Numbered from the stretch's first letter, positions 8,929 through 18,727 are shown. The stretch is 64,000 nucleotides of DNA from Acinetobacter piscicola (GCF_002233755.1 NZ_NIFO01000001.1:558001-622000); one strand, 5' to 3'. Numbers and translations are program-made. Notes: generated by a model not told the origin, from the letters alone.

Positions 8929-9177
8929 AGTCGAGTATTAAAAAACAATAATTTTTGATTATACACGTCTATGTGGCTGAAAGCTGATTAGCGTAAATGA
9001 ATGACCAATTAAATTTGTTCATACAAGCGATTTAAGGCTCTATTGCCAAGATAGAATAAAAGTATTTTCAGCTATGAGATAGAAGGACGGCAAATAGAAC
9101 CAACGAATAATTCTATTTACCTTTTAAATGATTTTAGCTATTCGTCCATTGATTATTAAATGACTAGAAATAAAGAG

Positions 9178-9441
9178 CTAATACGCCGTAGGGCACGGCA
9201 ATTCTGAATCCTCAAAATGATTCATTTTGGCTTGAATTAAAGCTTTTGCTTTTTTATGGGATACTTTGTGCTGTCCTAATGCATCATACTGTCTTAATAT
9301 TGCACAAACATCTTCTTTTTCTAGTGGTACACCTTCACAGGTCATAAACATGGCAATGACTTGGTGATCAATTTTTGCGGCATTCAACATTTGCATCGTT
9401 TTGATATTATCAATACGGACAATATGGTCTTTGAAAATCAT
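9178..9441 (-). CDS. Small hypothetical protein (87 aa)
   Basis: An 87-residue soluble protein, unrecognised. The ATG at 9441 is preceded by GAGGTG at a good distance. An in-frame extension to 9567 exists but has no ribosome site and unlike composition, so I reject it. Sequence is Met- and His-containing with an amphipathic middle ('DVCAILRQYDALGQHKVSHKKAKALIQAKM'). It lies in a gene-poor stretch beside an interrupted gene remnant, suggesting an accessory region. Confidence 0.6.
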   Translation of the reverse strand: MIFKDHIVRIDNIKTMQMLNAAKIDHQVIAMFMTCEGVPLEKEDVCAILRQYDALGQHKVSHKKAKALIQAKMNHFEDSELPCPTAY

Positions 9442-10151
9442 GTTGCACCTCATTATGTTGTTTGATTCACTATTGTGCGTGTTGCACATATTTAAACAAG
9501 CAATAACTGTGCTCAAAATGTAGTCAGTTTGAAAAGAATGTAATTTTTCTAGTTTGCAAGGCAACATTTAATTCGAATAAAAGCAGCAAAAAGCGATATA
9601 AAGAAAACGTGAATCTAAGCTATAAAATAGCCTAAGCAAATTTTAAATATGCATTCTATATCGATAATATCTAAGTAAATGGGTAGTTATCTTTATTGGC
9701 TACTCAATGATCGATGAAGATGATAAATCAATATTCTTGGAAAAATTTAATGGAGTATTCTCTTGATTATTATGTATATATAATTTGACTGAAGATGGCG
9801 TTTATTTGATTGATAAAGGTGTTGTTTATCACGATTCATTTTATCTAAGTTGTTGTTATTATCATTTTGGTAGTGTTAGACATGATAAAGTCGTGAACCT
9901 ATTCGGTATTGAAAAGTGATATTGGAAAAATATTACATTTTTATTCATCACTAATGATTTAATTTTTTTGCAAAAAAGTTGTATAAATAAAGTTTAATTC
10001 GCATGATTTTTGCATTTCAAGATTGAAATTAATTTCACGCAGACCCATATAGAAATTAAGCACGATGCACAGACAAATTGTGAAATTTGACTTATGCTCA
10101 AATGACTTCACAACCATAAGTCTAAGCTAAACAACAGAATTAGGACATTAT
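9442..10151. other. Gene-poor stretch upstream of pepN
   Basis: About 700 AT-rich bases without an intact gene. A coding-like frame interrupted by one TGA occupies 9707-9919 (separate entry). The remainder presumably carries the pepN promoter; I could not single out convincing -35/-10 elements. Confidence 0.5.
9707..9919 (+). pseudogene. Interrupted coding remnant with one in-frame TGA
   Basis: From the ATG at 9707 a single frame of 71 codons runs to TGA 9917-9919, broken only by TGA at 9764-9766. The second part reads like real protein ('NLTEDGVYLIDKGVVYH', then 'FGSVRHDKVVNLFGIEK'), with acidic and aromatic composition unlike random AT-rich DNA. The frame also stays open for a few codons upstream of the ATG. 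I do not recognise the family. A nonsense mutation in a small accessory gene is the simplest reading; a chance frame is possible. Confidence 0.4.
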
Positions 10152-12761
10152 ATGAACATTGCGGCAAACCCTGTAGTTGAAGCAGATCAAACGGTATATT
10201 TAAAAGATTATCAAAAACCTTCTTTTCTTGTCGATTCAATCCAACTTGATATTCAAGTTTACGATGACCACAGCAATGTAAATTCGAAGTTAGTCATGAA
10301 AAGACAAGCTGCTGGTGCTTTGATTTTGTTGGGGCGAGATCTTGAATTAAAATCAATTTCAGTCAATGGTAAGCAACTTACTGAAAGTGAGTACACATTG
10401 GATTCTGAACAACTGGTGATTACCAATGCACCTGATGACGCCGTTGTTGAAACGAGTGTAGTGATCCATCCTGAAACAAATACACAGCTTGAAGGTTTGT
10501 ATCTCGCTGGTGGTGATTTATTTGTTACTCAAAATGAGCCTGAAGGTTTCCGTAAAATCACGTTCTACCCAGACCGCCCAGATGTTTTGTCTGTATTCAC
10601 CACACGTGTAGAAGCTGATAAAAAATATCCAGTGCTTTTGGCGAATGGTAACTTGATCGAAGCAGGTGAAGCGGAAAACAATCGTCATTATACGATTTGG
10701 GAAGATCCAACTAAAAAGCCAGCTTATTTATTTGCTTGTGTGATTGGTGATTTGGCTGTACTCAAAGATCGTTACACCACTTCAGAAGGCCGTGATGTTG
10801 CTTTAGAAATCTACGCAGAAGAAAAAGACATTCCAAAGTGTCATATTGCCATGGAAGCTTTAAAACATTCGATGCGTTGGGATGAAGAGCATTATGGGCG
10901 TCCGTATGATCTTGATAATTATATGATCGTTGCAACGAGCCAGTTCAACATGGGCGCAATGGAAAATAAAGGTTTAAATATTTTCAATACCGCATGTGTT
11001 TTAGCCGATGAAGAATATACAACTGACTCAGCGATCATGCGTGTACAGTCTGTGATTGCCCATGAGTATTTCCATAACTGGACAGGTAACCGTATTACGT
11101 GTCGTGATTGGTTCCAATTGTGTTTAAAAGAAGGCTTAACGGTTTTCCGTGATCAGTCATTCTCAGAAGATTTACAATCAGCTGCGGTACAACGTATTGA
11201 TGATGTTGCAATATTGAAAGGGCATCAATTCCCAGAAGATGCAGGCCCATTATCGCACCCACCACGCCCAGATCATTTTGTCGAAATTAATAACTTCTAT
11301 ACGGCGACTGTGTACGACAAAGGTGCAGAAATTAACCGTATGATGGCGACTTTACTGGGTAAAGAAAAATTCCGTAAGGGCACAGATGAATATTTCTTAC
11401 GCCATGACGGTCAAGCGGTAACAGTTGAAGATTGGGTTGCAGCTTTAACAGCGGGTTCAGGTGTCGATTTATCTGCATTCCTCATTTGGTACAACCAACC
11501 AGGTACACCAAAACTAGAAGCGCAGGGTGAATATGATGCAGCAAATCAAATTTATCGTTTGAGCTTTAAACAAAGTTTGAAAGAACATCCAAAATATCCA
11601 AATCTTAAAGCTGTGCCGATTCCTGTAGCTTTGGCGTTATTCAATGCAGAAACAGGTGAGCAATACACACTTCATTCAGATGCTTTGGTTGAAAGTGATG
11701 TAAAAGATGGTGTGTATTTATTTGATCAAGATGAAGCAACAATTGAATTTGCAGGTATTACTGGAAAACCTGTTGCGTCGTTATTACGTAATTTTTCTGC
11801 GCCTGTAAATCTTGAATTTAACTATTCAGATGAAGAGCTTGCATTCTTATTGAAATACGAAACCAATGGTTTTAACCAATGGCAAGCAACTCAAACTTTG
11901 CTTGAGCGTGTATTGCTGAATGGTCATGATGCGCAAATTTACATCAATGCGATTCAGCAAGCTTTACCGTCTGTGATTGCCAAAGATCCACTATTGGCTT
12001 CTCGTCTATTTGATGTGCCTACAGAAGGTTATTTAGGTAGTCGTATTGATACCGATTATAATCCTGTTGTGGTGAATGAAGCACGTGAGGCTTTGTTAAA
12101 TCAACTGGCTAAAATCTTAGGTGGTTTTGCTAAAGAAACGTATCTATCTCTTGATCCAGATATGCAGAATGAATTTTCTCAAGCGATGGGTGTACGCGCG
12201 CTAAAAAATATCATGCTGAGTTTTATGGCGCGTCAAGGTGATGCAGAAGTGTTTGATTTGGCTTATGCGCAGTATAAAAATACGGGCAATATGTCTGAAC
12301 GTTTAGGCGCATTAAAAGTGTTGGTTTGGGATGATGCACCGCAAGCTAAAGATGCTTTGCAAGACTTCTATAATCGTTTTAAAGATGAAGATTTATCTAT
12401 GGATCAGTGGTTTATGATTCAAGCTGCACATCCGAAAGCGACTGCTGAAACCATTCAATATTTAACCTCACATGCAGACTATGACTTAGGTACACCAAAC
12501 CGTATTCGTTCAGTGAGTGGTGGTTTAAATGCCAATCCTGTGAATACATGGAGTTTTGGTATTCAACATTTTGTAGACTTGGCGAAGTATTTAGATGAGA
12601 AAAACCCAATTCTAGGTTCTCGTTTATTGCAAGCTTTAACACGCTGGTACACTTTGGCAGAACCACAGCGTAGTGAAGTCAAAACAGCACTTGAAGCATT
12701 AAAACCTCAAGTGAAATCTAAAAATGTCAGTGAAACTTTAAATAGTATGTTGAGTGTTTAA
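10152..12761 (+). CDS. pepN: Aminopeptidase N
   Basis: An 869-residue M1-family zinc metallopeptidase, matching the E. coli enzyme length (870). It has the substrate-binding 'GAMEN' motif ('FNMGAMENKGLNIFN') and the zinc site 'HEYFHNW' (HExxH) followed by the third ligand Glu in 'KEGLTVFRDQ'. It is a cytoplasmic exopeptidase that removes N-terminal residues from peptides at the end of proteolysis. AGGA lies eight bases before the ATG. Transcribed alone. Confidence 0.97.
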   Translation: MNIAANPVVEADQTVYLKDYQKPSFLVDSIQLDIQVYDDHSNVNSKLVMKRQAAGALILLGRDLELKSISVNGKQLTESEYTLDSEQLVITNAPDDAVVETSVVIHPETNTQLEGLYLAGGDLFVTQNEPEGFRKITFYPDRPDVLSVFTTRVEADKKYPVLLANGNLIEAGEAENNRHYTIWEDPTKKPAYLFACVIGDLAVLKDRYTTSEGRDVALEIYAEEKDIPKCHIAMEALKHSMRWDEEHYGRPYDLDNYMIVATSQFNMGAMENKGLNIFNTACVLADEEYTTDSAIMRVQSVIAHEYFHNWTGNRITCRDWFQLCLKEGLTVFRDQSFSEDLQSAAVQRIDDVAILKGHQFPEDAGPLSHPPRPDHFVEINNFYTATVYDKGAEINRMMATLLGKEKFRKGTDEYFLRHDGQAVTVEDWVAALTAGSGVDLSAFLIWYNQPGTPKLEAQGEYDAANQIYRLSFKQSLKEHPKYPNLKAVPIPVALALFNAETGEQYTLHSDALVESDVKDGVYLFDQDEATIEFAGITGKPVASLLRNFSAPVNLEFNYSDEELAFLLKYETNGFNQWQATQTLLERVLLNGHDAQIYINAIQQALPSVIAKDPLLASRLFDVPTEGYLGSRIDTDYNPVVVNEAREALLNQLAKILGGFAKETYLSLDPDMQNEFSQAMGVRALKNIMLSFMARQGDAEVFDLAYAQYKNTGNMSERLGALKVLVWDDAPQAKDALQDFYNRFKDEDLSMDQWFMIQAAHPKATAETIQYLTSHADYDLGTPNRIRSVSGGLNANPVNTWSFGIQHFVDLAKYLDEKNPILGSRLLQALTRWYTLAEPQRSEVKTALEALKPQVKSKNVSETLNSMLSV

Positions 12762-12932
12762 GCCGTTTTAATCTTTTGATTTTATAAGCCATTCCTCTTA
12801 TTTAGATAGGAGGGATGGTGATTGTATTTAAAAAACGATGAATGAATATTTAAAATTTAAATCATCAAGATGTTGTGTTCTCTACATTGGATAGGGAATA
12901 TAGTTTATGCATTCACAATCGCGGTTTACTTT

Positions 12933-13160
12933 TTATTTCCAATAGTTATTTGCAGCAGCAATTGTTTGAAAATAGGTTGAGATGACTTGTGAAGAAGCGA
13001 TCAATGAATCTGCATTGTTGGAATATTCAGGACGCAGTTTTTTAAGTACTTCTACATCAGGTTGCGTGGTTTTTACACTTCGGCGGCTTAATGTGACAGC
13101 TAAATCGAAGCCTTCTTGTGGGGTTGCTGTAATTAAAGTGGGTAGCCATAAATCGCTCAT
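12933..13160 (-). CDS. Small hypothetical protein (75 aa)
   Basis: A 75-residue soluble protein starting 'MSDLWLPTLITATPQEGFDLAVTL', family unknown to me. An AAGGAA ribosome site sits seven bases before the ATG, which favours this strand over the overlapping plus-strand frame of the same length. Convergent with pepN. Confidence 0.6.
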   Translation of the reverse strand: MSDLWLPTLITATPQEGFDLAVTLSRRSVKTTQPDVEVLKKLRPEYSNNADSLIASSQVISTYFQTIAAANNYWK

Positions 13161-13440
13161 AGAATTTCCTTTTGTTTTAACCGTATGTGAAAAATCAATT
13201 TATTATTAAGAATAATATTATAGCTAAAATTGAATTTAATCATATAATATATTTAAAAAGTGTTTTAAAAATAAATAATAAGTTTGCGGCTTGGTCAATA
13301 TGATTTAAGCAAAAATCACTTAAAATGATGTAATCACTGAATAATATTCATCTTTAACCGAATAGCGTTCATGCAATATCACAGCAAAACATAGCCATTA
13401 CATGCTTTAATAACACGATAAATCTAAATGTATTTTTAAA

Positions 13441-14106
13441 GTGTTTTTACAACCTCATCAATTGACCATTCCGGCTGAAATGCATGATTATCCTGAATGG
13501 CACAAAAGGAGAGAGGACTATGCACTATGGTACATAGAAATTGATCAACCTGAACTTATTGCATATTTAAATCAGCTGAGACAACAATTCTCCAATTATT
13601 TACGGCAACCCAATATTCGTCAGTTTCATATCACTTTATTCATTTGCGGATTTTTAAAACAAGATTGTGCCCAATTGAATGATGATTTTTCACAAAACCA
13701 ATTTCAGCAACAATTAACACGATTAGAAAATATACATTTTAAAACGTTTAAACTCAGTACAGGGCAAATCAAAAGCTTTGAAAGCGCTTTATTCATTGAA
13801 ATATTAGATACAGAAAATAGCCTAAGCAAAATAAGAAAACTATTCTCTAGTTGCCACCAAGAAATTGCTGCATTGGATTATTGTCCTCACATTACTTTAG
13901 GTCTATATCAAGCAGAATTTGAAGCTGAACACATATTCAATAGTATTTCAGCGGCGCACCAAAAAACTTTTGAAATCTCAATTGATCATCTTACTTTTGG
14001 TTTTTATAAAGCTAAAATTTTACAAGGTGAGCTTTATTCTTTGCATCAGCATAAATTTAATCAAAATAATGTTAAGCAGGCTTTATTTCAGGAGCAAAAT
14101 CGATGA
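13441..14106 (+). CDS. 2H phosphoesterase (2'-5' RNA ligase family) protein
   Basis: A 221-residue protein with the two diagnostic HxT motifs of the 2H phosphoesterase superfamily, 'FHITLF' near residue 63 and 'PHITLGLY' near residue 150, about 85 residues apart as expected. Members ligate or hydrolyse 2'-5' or cyclic phosphodiesters of RNA or nucleotides. The tracked start is GTG at 13441 with no clear ribosome site; ATG 13480 is an alternative that keeps the whole domain. Its stop overlaps the cobU start, so it heads the cobalamin-salvage operon. A link to cobalamin chemistry is unproven. Confidence 0.78.
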   Translation: MFLQPHQLTIPAEMHDYPEWHKRREDYALWYIEIDQPELIAYLNQLRQQFSNYLRQPNIRQFHITLFICGFLKQDCAQLNDDFSQNQFQQQLTRLENIHFKTFKLSTGQIKSFESALFIEILDTENSLSKIRKLFSSCHQEIAALDYCPHITLGLYQAEFEAEHIFNSISAAHQKTFEISIDHLTFGFYKAKILQGELYSLHQHKFNQNNVKQALFQEQNR

Positions 14107-14621
14107 TGCAGTTAATATTGGGTGGTGCACGATCTGGAAAGAGTCGTTTAGCAGAGCAAACAGCCATTCAGTCAGCCAAACCTGTTATTTATATTGCGAC
14201 AGCACAAGCTTATGATGATGAAATGCGTCAACGAATTACACACCATCAGTCACAACGGCCAAGCGAATGGAAAGTCATAGAAGAACCTCTATTTTTAGCG
14301 GATTGTTTGCAAAAAAATGATGCAGTGGGGCAAGTGATTTTGATTGACTGTTTAACACTGTGGATGAGTAATTTACTTATGCATTCCGATCCTGATTTAC
14401 AAACCAATCAATGCCTTAACTTATTAGCACTACTACCGCAACTGCAATCTGAGATTATTCTGGTGAGTAATGAAACAGGTTTAGGTGTTATTCCCATGGG
14501 TGAAATTACGCGTAAATTTGTGGATGAATCGGGGCGTTTGCATCAGCAGTTAGGACAAATTGTAGATAAAGTGGTGTTTTGTGTGGCGGGTTTTCCAATG
14601 ATTTTAAAAGGAGAGAAATAA
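14103..14621 (+). CDS. cobU: Adenosylcobinamide kinase / adenosylcobinamide-phosphate guanylyltransferase
   Basis: A 172-residue bifunctional enzyme that phosphorylates adenosylcobinamide and then transfers GMP to form adenosylcobinamide-GDP. The P-loop 'GGARSGKSR' opens the protein, followed by 'HHQSQRPSEWKVIEEP', 'LIDCLTLWMSNLL' and 'SNETGLGVIP', all typical of CobU/CobP. AGGAG lies eight bases upstream, inside the preceding gene; the ATG overlaps that gene's TGA. Its stop overlaps the cobT start by one base, indicating translational coupling. Confidence 0.95.
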   Translation: MMQLILGGARSGKSRLAEQTAIQSAKPVIYIATAQAYDDEMRQRITHHQSQRPSEWKVIEEPLFLADCLQKNDAVGQVILIDCLTLWMSNLLMHSDPDLQTNQCLNLLALLPQLQSEIILVSNETGLGVIPMGEITRKFVDESGRLHQQLGQIVDKVVFCVAGFPMILKGEK

Positions 14622-15673
14622 TGAAGTGGTGGTTAGATGCATGCAAAGTTCCAAATGCAGATGTCAAAAAACAAGCGCAAGAACGTCAATTACAACTGAC
14701 TAAACCCACAGGTTCTCTTTCAGTATTGGAAAATGTAGCGGTACAATTAGCGGCATTACAAAATAATCCTCAACCAAATGTGAATGCCCCTTGGATTACG
14801 ATATTTGCAGGTGATCATGGGGTGATGGAAGAAAAAATTTCAGCATATCCTCAAGCAGTTACCCGTCAAATGCTGCAAAATTTCGCCACAGGTGGCGCAT
14901 GTATTAGTGTCATTGCAAAAGAATATGCTGCAACCTTACAGGTGATCGATTGTGGTTCTGTGGGCGATGCTTATGAATATGCAGGAGTTGAGCGTTATTG
15001 TATTGCTCAAGGGACAGCAAATTTTGTAAAACAAGCTGCGATGACTGAGGAACAATGCATTCAAGCGATGAATTTAGGCTGTGAAAGTGTTGAAAAAGCG
15101 ATTGCTCATGATGCATCTATTTATATTGCAGGGGAAATGGGGATAGGCAATACCTGTTCCGCTTCAGCACTCTCTTGTTTGTTACTGGGTGAAGCAGCAG
15201 AACAATTAACAGGTGTTGGTACAGGGATAGATGCAACACAATTACAGCATAAAAAGGATGTAATTAATCAAGCGATTGAATTGCATCAAAATGATGTTAC
15301 AGATGACCCATTTAAAATACTGTGTGCCGTTGGTGGTTTAGAAATAGCAGCTATGACAGGTGCTTATATTCGTTGTGCGCAGTTAGGCTTAGCAGTCATT
15401 GTTGATGGTTTTATTAGTACGGTTTCAGCTTTAATAGCCGTGCGTTTAAATCCTGAAGTGCGTCAATGGATGCTATTTGGTCATCAGTCTGCTGAGTATG
15501 GGCATCGTCGTTTATTGGATGAGCTAAATGCTGATCCATTATTAAAATTAAACTTACGACTAGGTGAAGGCAGTGGAGCAGGGGTTGCATTGGGTATGAT
15601 CAAACTGGCATGTAGTTTACACAATAATATGGCAACTTTTGCTGAGGCAGCAGTGACTGGTGAAAAGGTTTAA
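14621..15673 (+). CDS. cobT: Nicotinate-nucleotide:dimethylbenzimidazole phosphoribosyltransferase
   Basis: A 350-residue enzyme making alpha-ribazole phosphate from dimethylbenzimidazole and nicotinate mononucleotide. Recognisable segments are 'KPTGSLSVLENVAVQLAALQ', 'IFAGDHGVMEEKISAYPQ', 'GEMGIGNTCSASAL' and the 'LGEGSGAGVALGM' segment with the catalytic Glu. The start at 14621 (TAATG overlap, GGAG upstream) gives the normal family length; the frame opens further upstream only inside cobU. Confidence 0.96.
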   Translation: MKWWLDACKVPNADVKKQAQERQLQLTKPTGSLSVLENVAVQLAALQNNPQPNVNAPWITIFAGDHGVMEEKISAYPQAVTRQMLQNFATGGACISVIAKEYAATLQVIDCGSVGDAYEYAGVERYCIAQGTANFVKQAAMTEEQCIQAMNLGCESVEKAIAHDASIYIAGEMGIGNTCSASALSCLLLGEAAEQLTGVGTGIDATQLQHKKDVINQAIELHQNDVTDDPFKILCAVGGLEIAAMTGAYIRCAQLGLAVIVDGFISTVSALIAVRLNPEVRQWMLFGHQSAEYGHRRLLDELNADPLLKLNLRLGEGSGAGVALGMIKLACSLHNNMATFAEAAVTGEKV

Positions 15674-15699
15674 ATAAAGCAGATGTTAGGCAAAAGACA

Positions 15700-16332
15700 A
15701 TGAAGCTGGAACAGAAACTTCAACTGGATTTACTCCGCCACGGTGAAACCACACTTGGTCATACCTTGCGTGGTTCTACCGATGATGAATTGACTACATT
15801 GGGATGGCAACAGATGTATCAGATCGTGCAAATGACGGATCAAGCTTCAATCTCTCAAACCGCGATTCAAAAGCCTTGGGATATTATTTTTACATCACCA
15901 CTCAAACGTTGTCGCTTATTTGCTGAATCTATTGCAGAGCAATTGCATCGTCCACTTATTGTCGATCAGCAATTACAAGAAATGCATTTCGGTGATTGGG
16001 AGGGGGAATCAACGCAAATGATTTATGAAAATGATCCTGAATTATTAGCGAACTTTTGGCAATATCCTACAAAATTTACGCCGCCCAATGCTGAAAGTCT
16101 GCAAATTTTTTCTGCGCGTATTCAAAGTGCATTACACAATATTCAGCAACAGATGTTGCAATATCATGCAGAAAAGGCATTGGTTGTGACACATGGCGGG
16201 GTGATTAAACTTTTAAAATGTATGGCTTTGCAAAAACCTTTAGATGATATTCTGAAAATGTCAGCGGAATTGGGGCAATTGAATCGCTTTGTTTTAAACA
16301 GTGAAACAATGCATTTGCAGTGGCTGGAGTAA
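15700..16332 (+). CDS. cobC: Alpha-ribazole phosphatase (histidine phosphatase family)
   Basis: A 210-residue phosphoglycerate-mutase-like phosphatase with the 'LLRHGETT' phosphohistidine motif near residue 13, 'TSPLKRCRLFAE', 'EMHFGDWEG' and 'VVTHGGVIK'. CobC removes the 5' phosphate of alpha-ribazole phosphate or adenosylcobalamin phosphate. The general family is broad, but its position between cobT and cobS makes this assignment firm. 26 bases separate it from cobT. Confidence 0.88.
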   Translation: MKLEQKLQLDLLRHGETTLGHTLRGSTDDELTTLGWQQMYQIVQMTDQASISQTAIQKPWDIIFTSPLKRCRLFAESIAEQLHRPLIVDQQLQEMHFGDWEGESTQMIYENDPELLANFWQYPTKFTPPNAESLQIFSARIQSALHNIQQQMLQYHAEKALVVTHGGVIKLLKCMALQKPLDDILKMSAELGQLNRFVLNSETMHLQWLE

Positions 16333-16336
16333 ATCG

Positions 16337-17077
16337 ATGACGCCATTCTTTATTGCGCTACAGTTTTTGACCATCATTCCGGTTCAGCTCAAAGCAATGC
16401 CGTCTCAACAACAAAATGCGCAGTCAGTGTTATTTTATCCATTGGTTGGTTTGATGATTGGCGCTGCATTATTTGCGATTGCAAATGTAATGCATGCTTT
16501 GCCCGCCGTTTTATTGAGTTCACTTATTCTCGTCATTTGGATTTGCTTAACGGGCGGTTTGCATTTAGATGGCTTAGCGGATACAGCAGATGCATGGGTT
16601 GGTGGTTTTGGTGATAAACAACGTACCTTAAAAATAATGAAAGATCCTGCTTGTGGCCCAATTGGGGTGCTGAGTTTGATCATTCTTTGTTTGGTTAAAT
16701 GGTCTGCGTTATATGTTCTCCTACAAAAACAACAGTATAGTGCTTTAATCTTATTCCCTATATTCGGACGTTTAGCGCCATTATTCTTATTTCTGACCAC
16801 AGCCTACGTTCGTGAAAACGGATTAGGTTCTTCAATTGCTCAATATATTTCACGTGTTTGGGCTCTGATTATTTTTGCAACAAGTTTATTGTTGAGTGGT
16901 TATTTTGTTTGGGTTGGATTGATTACTACATTTATTTTTATTCTCACATTATTGTATTTGCGCTTTAAATTTATTCAAAGAATTGGTGGAATCACGGGTG
17001 ATACCATCGGGGCGAGTATAGAAATTACCGAAGCTATATGTTTACTGAGTTTTGTGATTGCGAGTGTTTATTTATAA
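16337..17077 (+). CDS. cobS: Adenosylcobinamide-GDP ribazoletransferase (cobalamin synthase)
   Basis: A 246-residue inner-membrane enzyme joining adenosylcobinamide-GDP with alpha-ribazole (phosphate) to complete cobalamin. The hallmark 'TGGLHLDGLADTADAW' and 'MKDPACGPIG' segments are present, with about six hydrophobic helices. I use ATG 16337 ('MTPFFIALQFLTIIPV'), four bases after the cobC stop, rather than the longer frame inside cobC. It ends the operon, followed by a bidirectional terminator. Confidence 0.95.
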   Translation: MTPFFIALQFLTIIPVQLKAMPSQQQNAQSVLFYPLVGLMIGAALFAIANVMHALPAVLLSSLILVIWICLTGGLHLDGLADTADAWVGGFGDKQRTLKIMKDPACGPIGVLSLIILCLVKWSALYVLLQKQQYSALILFPIFGRLAPLFLFLTTAYVRENGLGSSIAQYISRVWALIIFATSLLLSGYFVWVGLITTFIFILTLLYLRFKFIQRIGGITGDTIGASIEITEAICLLSFVIASVYL

Positions 17078-17140
17078 AAATTTTAAATGCTTAGCGTTTT
17101 GATTTAAACAGAGCATATTCTCAACTTAAACAAGTATCAA

Positions 17141-17180
17141 TAAAATGAGTAATCCAAATCACTCATTTTATTAATTTTTT
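17141..17180. terminator. Bidirectional terminator between cobS and the amidase gene
   Basis: A perfect 10-bp stem (TAAAATGAGT, 17141-17150, with ACTCATTTTA, 17161-17170) with a 10-base loop. A T-rich tract follows on the plus strand, and an A-rich flank provides Ts for the minus strand. Confidence 0.8.
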
Positions 17181-17233
17181 CTTATTGATTCCGTAAGACA
17201 ACACATTTTGAAAATATCTTGTTCATCATCAGC

Positions 17234-18727
17234 TTATAACTGAATCGATTGATATTTTGGCATCCACGGCTGAGCTTGTTCTAGTTGTGCAGCCAATTGT
17301 AAAAGCACATCTTCACGTCCAAAAGGAGCAACAAACTGCGAACCAAGCGGTAAATTGTCTTTATTCCAATACAATGGAACGGACATGGCAGGCAGTCCTG
17401 TAATATTTGCCAGTTGTGTGAAAGGTACCCATTGCAAATTATTTTTAATGAGTTGTTCAACCAATTTACCTTTTGCTAATAAGTGCGCTTGGTCTACTTT
17501 AAGCAAGCCTTTGATAATTGGAACTTGCCATGCAGGTGTTTTTACTTGGCCATTTTTAGGTGCGACAGACGCCGTGGCAGGAATGAGGAATAAATCATAT
17601 TGATCAAAAAAACGATTCATTTGAGAGACATAAACACCCCAATTATTGAGGTTGTTAATATAATCTACAGCAGAGGCTTTAGCGCCAAATGCAGCAATGG
17701 CCAATGTATCTAATTCAAAGTCACTGTCTTTAGCACCAAATTTCTGTTTGACTTGATTGACTGTGAATGCACATTGGCTAAACCATGTTGTAATAAAATC
17801 TTTAGCCAGTTTCATACCATCAATTTGAGGTTTGGCTTCTTCTACATGATGCCCCAAAGATTCTAATAGTTTTGCTGTATTTTGAATGGCTTGGATTGCA
17901 TCTTTAGAAACTTGAGTGCCAATGGGTGACTCAGTCGAAAATCCAATTTTTAAGCGTTTGGGTGCTCTTTGTAAAAGTTTTAGATAACTTTCTGTCGGAC
18001 TTTGGATATTAAACAAAGAGGCATGATCTGAACCTTGTGTAGCATCTAACATCGCTGCACTATCTCGCACGGACTTAGTTAGAACATGTTGCATTGCTGC
18101 ACCATGCATCGCTTCGCTTATTTGCGGCCCCCACGGTGTACGTCCACGGCTTGGTTTGAGTCCAAATAAACCACAGTATGACGCAGGAATACGGATTGAA
18201 CCACCACCATCACTGGCTCCTGCAATTGGGACGATACCTGCTGCAACAGCAGAAGCCGAACCACCAGAAGAACCACCACTATTATGTTTTAAATTCCAAG
18301 GGTTTTTACAACTTCCCCATGCTTCAGGCTCGGTGATGCCTTTAATCCCAAACTCAGGAGAATTGGTTAAACCAAAAGTAATGACACCTGCATTTTCCCA
18401 ACGATTGACCATCTCAGAGTTTTCGGTGGCAATATATTTATTCTTTTTATAGGCATTTGATCCGAATGAGGTCGCAACACCTGCGTACTCTTGATGCAAG
18501 TCCTTGAGTAAAAAGGGGATACCTGAAAATTCACCTGAATCTGTATATTTTTCCGCACGATCAATAGCTTGTTGATGCATTGGAATCACAATGGCATTTA
18601 ATTTGGGGTTTACTTTTTCAGCCTGTTGCATCGCAATTTGGAGAAGTTCTTTGGCTTGAACCTCTTTATTTTGAATTAATTTTGCTAAACCTAAACCATC
18701 GTATTGAACATATTCTGAAAATTTCAT
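17234..18727 (-). CDS. Amidase (amidase signature family)
   Basis: A 497-residue enzyme of the amidase signature family with the Ser-cisSer-Lys triad: Lys in 'FLLKDLHQ' near residue 71, the Gly/Ser signature 'GGSSGGSASAVAAG' near residue 152, and the nucleophile region 'DGGGSIRIPASYCGLFGLKP' near 175. The C-terminal 'GLPAMSVPLYW' segment is typical. No gatB or gatC is nearby and the sequence resembles stand-alone amidases, so tRNA transamidation is unlikely. The substrate is not predictable. It lies 60 bases downstream of a diguanylate cyclase on the same strand. Confidence 0.9.
   Translation of the reverse strand: MKFSEYVQYDGLGLAKLIQNKEVQAKELLQIAMQQAEKVNPKLNAIVIPMHQQAIDRAEKYTDSGEFSGIPFLLKDLHQEYAGVATSFGSNAYKKNKYIATENSEMVNRWENAGVITFGLTNSPEFGIKGITEPEAWGSCKNPWNLKHNSGGSSGGSASAVAAGIVPIAGASDGGGSIRIPASYCGLFGLKPSRGRTPWGPQISEAMHGAAMQHVLTKSVRDSAAMLDATQGSDHASLFNIQSPTESYLKLLQRAPKRLKIGFSTESPIGTQVSKDAIQAIQNTAKLLESLGHHVEEAKPQIDGMKLAKDFITTWFSQCAFTVNQVKQKFGAKDSDFELDTLAIAAFGAKASAVDYINNLNNWGVYVSQMNRFFDQYDLFLIPATASVAPKNGQVKTPAWQVPIIKGLLKVDQAHLLAKGKLVEQLIKNNLQWVPFTQLANITGLPAMSVPLYWNKDNLPLGSQFVAPFGREDVLLQLAAQLEQAQPWMPKYQSIQL

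Noticed and set aside
6806..8990. Possible TPP riboswitch controlling thiM
   Set aside because: No CUGAGA or ACCUGAU-type TPP aptamer core was seen ahead of thiM or the gene upstream.
12982..13209. 75-codon plus-strand frame
   Set aside because: Lies opposite a frame with a better ribosome site and more ordinary protein composition.
13161..13440. Possible cobalamin riboswitch ahead of the cob operon
   Set aside because: No B12 box (GCCACTG) is present; the region is plain AT-rich sequence.
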